Assembly (NCBI GenBank): GCA_030641485.1
Contig: DAOWHJ010000039.1
Location: forward strand, 1 to 16,519
DNA length: 16,519 nucleotides
Reading direction: 5' to 3'
Source of the DNA: Pseudomonadota bacterium
Lineage (GTDB): Bacteria > Desulfobacterota > Anaeroferrophillalia > Anaeroferrophillales > Tharpellaceae
Part shown: positions 1 through 7,301 of the stretch, piece by piece
Position numbering within the stretch: position 1 is the first letter of the stretch
Layout of the letters: every line of letters starts with the position of its first letter
The notes under the pieces: model-generated
What the model was told of the DNA's origin: nothing
What the model saw: the letters and a program-made list of their open reading frames with translations, nothing else
The model's database searches: none
Made by a program: the position numbers and the translations under genes

Positions 1-436
1 CCGGCTGAATGGTGATCTTTACACCCTGTTCTTGCAACTTGCGTAAATTATCAATCTCGTTACGATCCAAAGAGATTGATTCGGAAACCTGCAACCTGCC
101 CACACAATTGCGAATATTACCGACATTCAAATCGGCCATACTAAGTCCGGCCGCAAGCGCCTGAACCACTGCCCCGAGACTGGCAAAAAGTACGATTGTC
201 AAAAACCCAGGGCCGGAGCGCTGCTGTCCAAGCAAAGCTACGGCCTGGCCCACCGGCAAAATCTCAACCCGAATATTGGTTGGTGCGGCAAAACGTAAAA
301 TTTTCGAAAGCATCGCATTCTGCGAGAGCTGGTCATCAGCAACTATGATCCGAGTAGCACGAAAATAGGGAACCCAAGCGACAATAATTTGACCATGGAT
401 CAAACGATCATCAACCCGATACATTACGGTGGTCAT
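1..436 (-). CDS. PTS mannose/sorbose-type EIIB component, 3' end cut by window edge
   Basis: Reading the minus strand from the ATG at 436 gives 145 residues without a stop before the edge. The N-terminus contains RVDDRLIHGQIIVAW, the hallmark of the mannose-type (PTS_IIB_man) EIIB family. His14 in this motif is the expected phospho-acceptor, receiving phosphate from the adjacent EIIA. The family is usually about 155-165 residues, so only a short C-terminal piece is missing. The ATG overlaps the TGA of the EIIA gene as ATGA, so the two are probably translationally coupled. Whether IIC/IID permease genes follow cannot be seen. With hprK and rapZ upstream, a regulatory rather than a transport role is possible (inference). 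Confidence 0.93.
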   Translation of the reverse strand, partial: MTTVMYRVDDRLIHGQIIVAWVPYFRATRIIVADDQLSQNAMLSKILRFAAPTNIRVEILPVGQAVALLGQQRSGPGFLTIVLFASLGAVVQALAAGLSMADLNVGNIRNCVGRLQVSESISLDRNEIDNLRKLQEQGVKITIQP

Positions 437-840
437 AGATCTAAAAACTCAGCCGCAGTAAATATGTTTTTACGACCATATTCAGTAATCTCAGTAGCAA
501 TCTCTTTCAAACTCTTACTCTCATCCTTGAGCTCCACAGCAAGCTTTAAAACAATTGGCAGATTGACCCCTGACACAATCTCGACCTTTTCAGGTTCATA
601 CAGAGCTAGGCTGATATTGGATGGCGTACCACCAAACATATCGGTCAGAATCAAAACCCGCCGCCCCTCTTTCTGCAAATCTTTAATCATCTCAACCAGA
701 CGCCGGCGCACCGCCTCAACGTCTTCATTTACTGAAATGCCGATACCAATCAAGTTTTTGCTCTGGCCGACAATAACCTCAGCGGTCTCGATCAGGTGTT
801 CAGCTAAACTGTGATGGGTTACAATAATAGTTGTAATCAT
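433..840 (-). CDS. PTS mannose-type EIIA component
   Basis: This 135-residue cytoplasmic phosphocarrier belongs to the EIIA-Man (fructose/mannose IIA) family and would pass phosphate from HPr to EIIB. The N-terminal strand leads into THH, where His9 aligns with the usual active-site histidine (T-H-G in most members; here a second His replaces the Gly). The family motif DMFGGTPSN lies at residues 67-75 and SGVNLPI at 90-96. The length matches a stand-alone IIA domain rather than a IIAB fusion such as ManX. It overlaps rapZ by 4 bases upstream and the EIIB gene by 4 bases downstream. No permease is visible, so transport cannot be asserted. Confidence 0.95.
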   Translation of the reverse strand: MITTIIVTHHSLAEHLIETAEVIVGQSKNLIGIGISVNEDVEAVRRRLVEMIKDLQKEGRRVLILTDMFGGTPSNISLALYEPEKVEIVSGVNLPIVLKLAVELKDESKSLKEIATEITEYGRKNIFTAAEFLDL

Positions 841-1745
841 GTTTTAATGTCTCGATGGCTGATAGAGATCTCATAACCATCCCCTTGGAGAGAGTCATTT
901 AGATATTTTACAATTGCCACCGAACGGTGCTGCCCACCAGTACAACCGATGGCCACCGTCAAATAGCTCTTGCCTTCACGCAAATACTCAGGAATCAACA
1001 TTTTCAATAGAGCGTGAAAACGCTCTACAAAAGAGCGGCTAACGGGATGCCCCATAACATACTCCCGAACCCCGACATCAAGCCCGCTCTGCTCGCGCAA
1101 AGCCTCAATAAAGTAGGGATTGGGTAAAAAGCGTACATCCATAACGATATCAGCCTCTGGCGGCAGACCATTACGAAAACCGAAGGAAAGCAGCGATATA
1201 TTGAGCTGTCCCGAGCTCTCATCAGCGGTTACAATCTTACGAACATACTCCTTAAACTGATGAATTGTAAAGTTACTACTGTCAACCCGATAACTGGCGA
1301 GAGAACGAACCTCAACGAGAAGCTCACGCTCCCGAGCAACCGCCCGAGCCACAGAACCTTCAATTGAAACGGGATGTTTGCGCCGGGTCTCACTGTAGCG
1401 TTTAATCAAGGTCTTATCGTCAGCCTCAAGAAATACCAGCTCTAAAGCAACGGGTGAATTTTTGAGGTGACGGTAAAGGTCGGGAAAACTCTTTAAAAAC
1501 CCCTCATCCCGCAGGTCCATAACCAGAGCAATACCCTTTATAGAAGGTGAGAAATTTCCAGAAAGTTCGATAAATTTTGTTAAAAAAGCGACCGGCAGGT
1601 TATCAATACAAAAATAACCGATATCCTCCAGCACCCTTAAAGCACTGCTTTTTCCCGCCCCGGAAAGGCCGGTGACAATCACAACCGAGGTCTGTCCGTG
1701 ACCATTTCTCATAGAAAAATAACCATCAACCATTAGCTGCGTCAT
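837..1745 (-). CDS. rapZ: RapZ family RNase adapter / nucleotide-binding protein
   Basis: This 302-residue protein (YvcJ/YhbJ/RapZ family) has a Walker A motif, GLSGAGKSS, at residues 26-34, and the family stretches FGFRNG...EADIVMDVRFLPNPY around 188-212 and GCTGGQHRS at 267-275 in the C-terminal domain. In E. coli RapZ binds glucosamine-6-phosphate and presents the small RNA GlmZ to RNase E to control GlmS. Whether that RNA circuit exists here is unknown. The start is uncertain: ATG codons at 1745, 1733 and 1712 are all in frame, none has a clear Shine-Dalgarno sequence, and most relatives begin close to the Walker A strand, which favours 1733 or 1712. The 1745 start would overlap hprK by 20 bases. 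It overlaps the EIIA gene by 4 bases. Confidence 0.95.
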   Translation of the reverse strand: MTQLMVDGYFSMRNGHGQTSVVIVTGLSGAGKSSALRVLEDIGYFCIDNLPVAFLTKFIELSGNFSPSIKGIALVMDLRDEGFLKSFPDLYRHLKNSPVALELVFLEADDKTLIKRYSETRRKHPVSIEGSVARAVARERELLVEVRSLASYRVDSSNFTIHQFKEYVRKIVTADESSGQLNISLLSFGFRNGLPPEADIVMDVRFLPNPYFIEALREQSGLDVGVREYVMGHPVSRSFVERFHALLKMLIPEYLREGKSYLTVAIGCTGGQHRSVAIVKYLNDSLQGDGYEISISHRDIKT

Positions 1746-2694
1746 AATTTAGACGCCGGGCCAAGTCATCAAGCAAACCTGAACCAGTTTTTTTGCCTTG
1801 TTTCTGAAGCCTGAAGGTGTGGGCCGCAACCTCGACAATAGTTACCAAATTCCGGCCCGGGCTGACGGGAATTGTGGCTTTCGGAACATTAACCCCAAGA
1901 ATAGGGAAAACTTCCTGATCCAAATTCAAACGTTTGCTGCCATCATACTCATCCCAGGCGATAAGTTCAATGACCAAATCAACCCGCTGATTATCACGAA
2001 CTGCGATCACCCCGAAAACATCCTCAACATTTATAATCCCTAGACCCCGAATTTCCATATGAAATTTCAGGATTGCATTGGCCTCACCAATTACTGTCGC
2101 TGGGGGTCGGAAACGCATAACTACCACATCATCTGCAATCAGCCGGTGACCGCGCTGCAACAGATCAAGAGCAATTTCGCTTTTGCCGATACCACTTTTG
2201 CCCACCAATAAAACCCCGATGCTGTGAATGTCGAGCAAAACCCCGTGGATGGTGGTTTCAGGATTGATAAAATTTTCAAAATAGCGATTAACTGCATCAA
2301 AAAAAGCCGACACCGAAAGTGTACTCTGCAGAAGTGGAATATCACACTCTTGACACCGTTCTAACAGCTCAGCCGGGGGTTCACAGGTACGGGTAGCAAT
2401 AATGCAGATAGGATTTAAGGCACAAAGCTGTTCAACAACTTCAAGCCGACGCTCAGGACTTAAAGTCTCAAGGTAGGCAACCTCAGCCGCACCCATAAGT
2501 TGAATGCGCTCAGGCTCAAAAAACTGGTCAAATCCGGCAAACACCAAACCGTGCTTCTGAATCCGATAGTTGGCAATCTCACGAGCTAAAGAGACCTCCG
2601 GAGACAGCAGACTTAAGCGAAGCCCACGGGCCTCGTCCTTTAACAGGTCACCAACGGTCAGGCGCAAAGCCTCATTCTGCTCAAGAGCTTTCAT
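1726..2694 (-). CDS. hprK: HPr kinase/phosphorylase
   Basis: This 322-residue bifunctional enzyme phosphorylates and dephosphorylates a serine of the PTS protein HPr. The N-terminal domain occupies about residues 1-135. The catalytic domain begins near HGVLLDIHSIGV (His150), has Walker A GKSGIGKS at 165-172, ADD at 187-189, and the HprK signature EIRGLGIINVEDVFG at 214-228. The full set of motifs and a family-typical length indicate an intact enzyme. HprK was first known from Firmicutes, but Gram-negative lineages carry it next to rpoN, ptsN and mannose-type EII genes, as here. It overlaps ptsN by 14 bases and rapZ by up to 20. The substrate HPr is not encoded in this window. Confidence 0.97.
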   Translation of the reverse strand: MKALEQNEALRLTVGDLLKDEARGLRLSLLSPEVSLAREIANYRIQKHGLVFAGFDQFFEPERIQLMGAAEVAYLETLSPERRLEVVEQLCALNPICIIATRTCEPPAELLERCQECDIPLLQSTLSVSAFFDAVNRYFENFINPETTIHGVLLDIHSIGVLLVGKSGIGKSEIALDLLQRGHRLIADDVVVMRFRPPATVIGEANAILKFHMEIRGLGIINVEDVFGVIAVRDNQRVDLVIELIAWDEYDGSKRLNLDQEVFPILGVNVPKATIPVSPGRNLVTIVEVAAHTFRLQKQGKKTGSGLLDDLARRLNYDAANG

Positions 2695-3142
2695 CTTCCA
2701 GTTTTATCATGCTGTATAGGTCTGCCGCAACGGCTACCTCGAGCAATTTGTCACAAAACTCGCGTTTCTTTAACATCCGCGAGATCCGGGCCAGAATTTT
2801 CAAGTGGGTTCCGGCAGCACCTTGGGGGGCGAGTAGAAGAAAGATAAGGTGCACCGGCTTGCCATCAACCGCCGCGAACTCCACCCCTTTCACACTCCGG
2901 GCAAAAAGCACCACCACCTTATCAAGCCCACTCATCTTACCATGCGGAATAGCGATTCCGCCCCCAATTCCAGTACTTCCCAAAGCTTCACGATCTTTCA
3001 GGACAGTCAGAATTTCACTCTCCTCAAGCCCAGGAACAGCACCTGCTACCTGTGCTGCAAGAAACTGCAAGGCCCCATCTTTAGCACTTGCTTCCAGTTC
3101 AGCAACCACTAAATCGGGGGTTAGATAATCTGTTATTTTCAT
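2681..3142 (-). CDS. ptsN: Nitrogen-regulatory PTS EIIA (PtsN)
   Basis: This 153-residue EIIA-Ntr protein is a single PTS_EIIA_2 domain. The phospho-acceptor region GIGGGIAIPHGK places the active histidine at residue 67, and LIFLLLAPQ and HLKILARISRML follow as in other family members. In other bacteria PtsN is the end of a phosphorelay (EI-Ntr, NPr, PtsN) with regulatory targets such as K+ uptake and stress responses rather than sugar transport. It lies 11 bases after hpf and overlaps hprK by 14 bases. The ATG at 3142 has no obvious Shine-Dalgarno sequence, so translation may depend on ribosomes leaving hpf. Confidence 0.96.
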   Translation of the reverse strand: MKITDYLTPDLVVAELEASAKDGALQFLAAQVAGAVPGLEESEILTVLKDREALGSTGIGGGIAIPHGKMSGLDKVVVLFARSVKGVEFAAVDGKPVHLIFLLLAPQGAAGTHLKILARISRMLKKREFCDKLLEVAVAADLYSMIKLEDESS

Positions 3143-3153
3143 AATTTATTATG

Positions 3154-3699
3154 TTATTGTGGTTCGATCAAACCATAATGACCATCATCACGACGATAGA
3201 TAACATTAATCCGATCACTGGACTCATCGCGGAAAACGTGAAAATTGTTCCCCATCAAATTGAGTTGCATAATAGCTTCATCTGGACTCATCGGTTTTAC
3301 CAGAAAATTGCTCTTTTTAATAATTTCCGGGGTTGATTCATCAAGATCATGGTCAACTTTTAAGACATCAAAGGGAACACTCATCAAGCTTTCATCAATC
3401 CCAGGCAGGCCTTTCTTCTTGCGCAAGCGCCCTTTATAACGTTTTACCTGGCGACTAATTTTATTGGCAAGTAAATCGATAGCCGCATACATATCTCCGG
3501 CCTCTTCTTTGCCCTTAACCACAAAACCACTGATATTAAAAGTCACTTCAGCAATCTGACGTATTTTCTCGACAGAAAGAACAACGTTGACATCCAAAGG
3601 ACCATCAAGATATTTTTTTATCTTCGAGAGTTTCTCAATTGCATAATCTTTAACTGCATCAGACTGATCCATGTGACGAAAGACAACGTTAATCTGCAT
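3154..3699 (-). CDS. hpf: Ribosome hibernation promoting factor, long form
   Basis: The 181 residues are longer than the ~95-residue short HPF of E. coli and match long HPF. The N-terminal S30AE domain (about 1-100, including DMYAAIDLLANKISRQVKRYKGRL) binds the 30S decoding region. After a linker, the C-terminal domain (about 124-180, VKPMSPDEAIMQLNLMGNNFHVFRDE) is the part that dimerises to form 100S ribosomes in species with long HPF. The start is secure: GGAGG lies 7 bases before the ATG, the best ribosome binding site in the left half of the window, which suggests strong independent expression. It follows rpoN after 75 bases, a gap with a possible sigma-54 site. Confidence 0.97.
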   Translation of the reverse strand: MQINVVFRHMDQSDAVKDYAIEKLSKIKKYLDGPLDVNVVLSVEKIRQIAEVTFNISGFVVKGKEEAGDMYAAIDLLANKISRQVKRYKGRLRKKKGLPGIDESLMSVPFDVLKVDHDLDESTPEIIKKSNFLVKPMSPDEAIMQLNLMGNNFHVFRDESSDRINVIYRRDDGHYGLIEPQ

Positions 3700-3750
3700 C
3701 GCATTTCCTCCATTGTGAAAGTTAAGTTAATGTAACGACTCAATTATCCC

Positions 3751-3765
3751 GCAAACTCGGGGCAA
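3751..3765 (-). promoter_or_regulatory. Possible sigma-54 (-24/-12) promoter before hpf
   Basis: The minus strand here reads TTGCCCCGAGTTTGC. Against the sigma-54 consensus TGGCAC-N5-TTGC it keeps T-GC-C at -24 and a perfect TTGC at -12 with correct spacing, but one G of the invariant -24 GG is replaced by T. Transcription would start near 3739, about 40 bases before the hpf ATG. The mismatch makes this a weak call; no activator-binding site was identified. Confidence 0.25.
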
Positions 3766-3774
3766 CAACCCCAT

Positions 3775-5238
3775 CTATAAAATTCTTTTCCGCTGGCCTG
3801 AGGCCAAGATCCCAAGTTGATTTCGATACTTGGCAACTGTACGCCGCGCAATTTTTATCTCTTGATCATTAAATAACAGTTTTACAATAGCATCGTCACT
3901 CAAGGGCTCGGACGGACGCTCCTTTTCGATATAATCGACAATCTTCCGCTTCACACTGGCAGAAGCAATATCCCCCGACCCCTGATTAATGCTGCTGTTA
4001 AAGAAAAATTTCAGCTCAAAAACCCCGTGTGGAGTCTGCACATATTTACCCTGAGTCACTCGACTCACAGTCGACTCGTGCATCTCAATGTCATCTGCCA
4101 CATCACGCAACACCAGCGGCTTCAAAAAGTGAGGGCCTCTAGCGAAAAAATCACCCTGAAATTTTACGATGCTTACCATAACCTTATATATGGTTTTCTG
4201 TCGCTGTTCAATACTTTTAATCAGCCATTGAGCTGCGCGAATTTTCTCGGTCAGATAGTTTCGAGTCAAAGCGTTCGAGTCGCCGCGCTGACTGGCAATA
4301 TCCTGATAGTAACTGTTCACCGAAAGCTTCGGCAGCCGGTCACTATTCAAGGTCACGACATAACGCCCTTCACTTTTATGAACAAAAACCTCCGGCACCA
4401 CCACCTGGGTTGAATCAGGCTGGAAACGGGCTCCGGGTTTTGGGTCTAAGGCCAAGATCTCCCGAACTGCAGCCAGAACCTTCTCTTCATCGACCTGAAG
4501 GTGACGGGCTATCTTTCGGTAATTTTTAGTTTTCAGTTGACTTATATGTCCGGCAACTATCTTGCAGTTAAGTTCACTGTCAAGCCCCACATGAGCGAGC
4601 TGGCACAACAAACACTCTTCCAGTGAGCGAGCCGCCACACCAACTGGATCAAGCTGCTGAATCCGGGCCAAAACCTCTTCGACAAGTTCAACCGGACAAT
4701 CTAGTCGGTCGCAAAGCTCAGTAAACTCAGTTTCAAGATAGCCATCTTCATCCAAGGAGTAGATGATTGCTTCACCAATCCAGAAATTATCCTCATCAAA
4801 TTTGGGGGTGAGCTGCAGTTGCCAAAGAAGGTGATCAACCAAAGTTGCAGGCTTGGTCAGGTTATAATCCCATGAGGGCCGATCATCATCATCAAAGCCA
4901 GAACGTGCACTTCCGCTGATGCCACGTTGTTCAAAATATGGTTGCCAGTCAGCTTCCTTTAGGGCCTCACGGATTTCGGGCCGATTTTCAGAATCAAGCC
5001 CTTCCCGCAGATTACGTTCATCCCGCTCATTTGACTGCTGCTCGTCGTGCTCATGCTCCTCAAGCCCTTTATCTGCAGCCTCTTCCAGGACCGGGTTGGT
5101 CACCATCTCCTGGTTGACCATCTCGAGAAGTTCAACCTGGTTGAGCTGGAGAAGCTTGATTGCCTGTTGCAACTGGGGGGTTAGCGCCAGCTGCTGGGTC
5201 TGAATCAGACGAATGTTTTGACTTAAGGATATCGACAT
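3775..5238 (-). CDS. rpoN: RNA polymerase sigma-54 factor
   Basis: This 487-residue sigma factor directs RNA polymerase to -24/-12 promoters that need AAA+ activators. The glutamine- and leucine-rich region I at residues 1-50 (activator-interacting) is followed by an acidic region II around 55-90 (rich in E, D and Q). The core-binding domain comes next, then a helix-turn-helix near 378-400 (HESTVSRVTQGKYVQTPHG) and the RpoN box ARRTVAKYR at 464-472. All hallmark parts are present and the length is normal. The ATG at 5238 gives the canonical N-terminus, yet the upstream bases on the coding strand are pyrimidine-rich (CTCCCTCT) and offer no Shine-Dalgarno. It follows lptB after 124 bases with its own promoter candidate. 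Confidence 0.98.
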   Translation of the reverse strand: MSISLSQNIRLIQTQQLALTPQLQQAIKLLQLNQVELLEMVNQEMVTNPVLEEAADKGLEEHEHDEQQSNERDERNLREGLDSENRPEIREALKEADWQPYFEQRGISGSARSGFDDDDRPSWDYNLTKPATLVDHLLWQLQLTPKFDEDNFWIGEAIIYSLDEDGYLETEFTELCDRLDCPVELVEEVLARIQQLDPVGVAARSLEECLLCQLAHVGLDSELNCKIVAGHISQLKTKNYRKIARHLQVDEEKVLAAVREILALDPKPGARFQPDSTQVVVPEVFVHKSEGRYVVTLNSDRLPKLSVNSYYQDIASQRGDSNALTRNYLTEKIRAAQWLIKSIEQRQKTIYKVMVSIVKFQGDFFARGPHFLKPLVLRDVADDIEMHESTVSRVTQGKYVQTPHGVFELKFFFNSSINQGSGDIASASVKRKIVDYIEKERPSEPLSDDAIVKLLFNDQEIKIARRTVAKYRNQLGILASGQRKRIL

Positions 5239-5307
5239 AGAGGGAGACGCGAAGACCGAATAAAAATAAAAATTAGGGGTTTAACGCAATTATCATACCT
5301 AAAGTTG

Positions 5308-5336
5308 AGTATAATGAAGAGAGATAGGAAATACAA
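5308..5336 (-). promoter_or_regulatory. Candidate sigma-70 promoter for rpoN
   Basis: On the minus strand, TTGTAT (5331-5336) and TATACT (5308-5313) are separated by exactly 17 bases. The -10 matches 5 of 6 consensus bases and the -35 matches 3 of 6. It lies in the AT-rich 124-base gap (5239-5362) between lptB and rpoN and would give a leader of about 65 bases. No terminator-like hairpin with a T-run is seen in the gap, so read-through from lptB is also likely. Confidence 0.4.
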
Positions 5337-5362
5337 GGGGAAAATAAAAACAGGGAAGAGAA

Positions 5363-6088
5363 TTACATGGTGAAATCTTCCCCGAGATATATCTTGCGCG
5401 CTTTGGGGCTCGCAATAACCGCCTGCGGGTCACCCTCCTCTAGGATGGCGCCTTGAGCCATAATGTAGGCATAATCACAAATACCCAACGTCTCTCGCAC
5501 ATTATGATCGGAGATCAAAACCCCAATCCCATCAGCTCTAAGCTCAGTTATAATCTGCTGAATATCGCCGACTGCAAGCGGATCAATACCGGCGAACGGC
5601 TCATCAAGCAGAACAAATTTTGGCTCCAGAACCAGAGCCCGAGCAATTTCAATGCGGCGGCGTTCGCCTCCGGAAACCGTATAACCCTGACTGTTTCTGA
5701 TCTTTTCCAGACCAAATCGCTGCAACATAGTTTCAAGTCGATGCTGTTCGGCATCACGATCAAGACCTAAAGTTTGGATAATGGCCAGCAGATTATCGGC
5801 AACCGAGAGTTTGCGAAAAACTGAAGCCTCCTGAGGCAGGTAACTGATCCCTTGACGAGCACGCTGCGGCAGGGTCATGCCGGTGAGATCATGGTCATTA
5901 AGAAGCAAGGTGCCAGACTCTGGCTTCACCAGGCCAACAACCATATAGAATGTTGTCGTTTTACCCGCTCCATTAGGTCCGAGCAAACCAACCACACTGC
6001 CGGAATCAACTGCTAGAGAGACCCCATCAACAACCCGGCGCCCCTGATAACTTTTAACGACTTCGTTAACAACCAGACGATAACTCAT
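5363..6088 (-). CDS. lptB: LPS export ABC transporter ATP-binding protein LptB
   Basis: This 241-residue cytoplasmic ATPase powers extraction of lipopolysaccharide from the inner membrane with LptF and LptG (not in this window). Walker A GPNGAGKTT is at 37-45, the Q-loop is at Q86 (YLPQEAS), the ABC signature VSGGERRR is at 138-145, Walker B FVLLDEPF is at 158-165, and the switch histidine is H195 (ISDHNV). FAGIDPLAV and the C-terminal KIYLGEDF are typical of LptB. It overlaps lptA by 4 bases (ATGA). Full length, with no missing motif. Confidence 0.98.
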   Translation of the reverse strand: MSYRLVVNEVVKSYQGRRVVDGVSLAVDSGSVVGLLGPNGAGKTTTFYMVVGLVKPESGTLLLNDHDLTGMTLPQRARQGISYLPQEASVFRKLSVADNLLAIIQTLGLDRDAEQHRLETMLQRFGLEKIRNSQGYTVSGGERRRIEIARALVLEPKFVLLDEPFAGIDPLAVGDIQQIITELRADGIGVLISDHNVRETLGICDYAYIMAQGAILEEGDPQAVIASPKARKIYLGEDFTM

Positions 6089-6615
6089 TGAGCTCCAAGA
6101 CCACCACGTTTGCCAGGAAAAATCGTCGTCTTCACTCGACTCTTCTGACCGCTCTTAACCACACTCCGTTCTTCATCAATAAAAAATGCAATCTCCTCAC
6201 CACTAATAATATTATTGCCGTCATCAAGAGAGGGACTGCCGGTCAAAATTATTTTGCGACCTGCGGCAAAATAATGCATCTTCTGACAAAGTGCTTTTTT
6301 ACCCTGAAACTTAATGACCACCTCTTTACCTGTAGCAATAATTTCTTTAAGATCCTGTTCAGATCCTCGCGCAAAAATCACCTTTAAGACATCTGATTCC
6401 AACGAGGTTTCCGCTTGACGGGCAACCACGTTGCCGCTGAAAACCGCAAGATGATTTTTTTGGTCAAAATCAAGTTTGTCAGCGACAATATCTACGGGAT
6501 CATCGCTCTTACCAAAAAAAGTCGACTTCTCCGCCGCCTGCACCAGCAGAACTGAACTCAACAGCAACACCAACAAAACCGAAAACACCCTAAAAACCGG
6601 GGACATAATACTCAT
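6085..6615 (-). CDS. lptA: Periplasmic LPS transport protein LptA
   Basis: The 176-residue product starts with a hydrophobic signal peptide (about 1-27, likely cut after VQA) and continues with an OstA/LptA beta-jellyroll domain: VDIVADKLDFDQKNHLAVFSGNVVA is the typical first repeat. In other bacteria LptA monomers stack between LptC and the outer-membrane LptDE to form the periplasmic bridge for LPS. GGAG lies 8 bases before the ATG at 6615, which supports that start over the in-frame ATG three codons later. It follows lptC after 38 bases and overlaps lptB by 4. The basic C-terminal tail (KRGGLGAQ) is not distinctive. Confidence 0.95.
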   Translation of the reverse strand: MSIMSPVFRVFSVLLVLLLSSVLLVQAAEKSTFFGKSDDPVDIVADKLDFDQKNHLAVFSGNVVARQAETSLESDVLKVIFARGSEQDLKEIIATGKEVVIKFQGKKALCQKMHYFAAGRKIILTGSPSLDDGNNIISGEEIAFFIDEERSVVKSGQKSRVKTTIFPGKRGGLGAQ

Positions 6616-6653
6616 GATATTGACTCCAAAAGTTTTAGACTAAAACCAAATAG

Positions 6654-7295
6654 TTACTGTTTATTGACCTTAATCTCTGGCTTCAATTTATGAGCCGTTT
6701 TTCTCTTTTTAGTTCTCTTGTTTTCATTCGCTGAGATTTTGTCAAAAAGAATACGGGCTTTAACCGAACCGACAAAATGAAGTTGTTGACGCTTAAGATC
6801 AATCGTCGCCTGATTCGCTTTTATGGTCAGCTTTTCACTCTTGACAAGTAGACTTTCTGGAGCTAAAATTTCCTCCACAGCCTCCCGATAATGGAGACGC
6901 TCGGTCACTATTTGAAACTGCTGATTAATAATCTCAACCGCCCCCTGCAACTCAATATCACCACTTTCAACCAGGTAGGAGCCGCTCTCAGCCTCTATCA
7001 GAATATCACTCTCGAGCTTACCGTCAGCAAAAATCCGGGCCTTTACCCCTTCCAGGAGAATATGATCCTGCCCCTTGATCCGCTTGGCTTTGCGGGTGCT
7101 AAGTTCCCACTTTTTCACCCCGGCACGGGTATGTCCGTAACGGACATCCTCAAGCTCAAATTCCAAATGTTTGGCAATCTCGGGCAAAGCATTCACCAAC
7201 CGCGTGGGGTCACGTAGAAGCTGCTGAATCACATAGTAACCACCGACAATGAGAAGAGTGAGCAGTAGTATGCCTATTATAATTTTTTTTTTCAA
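6654..7295 (-). CDS. lptC: LPS export protein LptC, TTG start
   Basis: This 213-residue bitopic protein has one N-terminal membrane helix (about 4-24) and a periplasmic LptC beta-jellyroll domain (about 45-185, with VRYGHTRAGVKKWEL and YLVESGDIELQGAVEI). LptC links the LptBFG complex to LptA. The only sensible start is TTG at 7295, with AGG 6 bases upstream; the kdsC stop lies just before it. Ten consecutive A residues follow the start codon directly. Residues 188-213 form a Lys/Arg-rich tail (NENKRTKKRKTAHK...) beyond the fold, about 20 residues more than the E. coli protein. The sequence is poorly conserved as is usual for LptC; position between kdsC and lptA supports the call. Confidence 0.92.
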   Translation of the reverse strand: MKKKIIIGILLLTLLIVGGYYVIQQLLRDPTRLVNALPEIAKHLEFELEDVRYGHTRAGVKKWELSTRKAKRIKGQDHILLEGVKARIFADGKLESDILIEAESGSYLVESGDIELQGAVEIINQQFQIVTERLHYREAVEEILAPESLLVKSEKLTIKANQATIDLKRQQLHFVGSVKARILFDKISANENKRTKKRKTAHKLKPEIKVNKQ

Positions 7296-7301
7296 TTCAA
7301 C

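Noticed and set aside
389..814. Plus-strand ORF of 141 residues opposite the EIIA gene
   Set aside because: It is antisense to a clear PTS EIIA gene, has a low-complexity Ser/Thr/Arg-rich product and no domain; the minus frame explains the sequence.
1025..1222. Separate 65-residue minus-strand protein inside rapZ
   Set aside because: It is an alternative frame within the conserved rapZ coding region, without homology or a start site of its own.
2709..3128. Plus-strand ORF of 139 residues opposite ptsN
   Set aside because: Mirror of a well-conserved ptsN frame, with no recognisable family or ribosome site.
3759..3772. GGGG-CAACAA-CCCC hairpin after rpoN as a terminator
   Set aside because: The stem is only 4 base pairs and no T-run follows on the minus strand.
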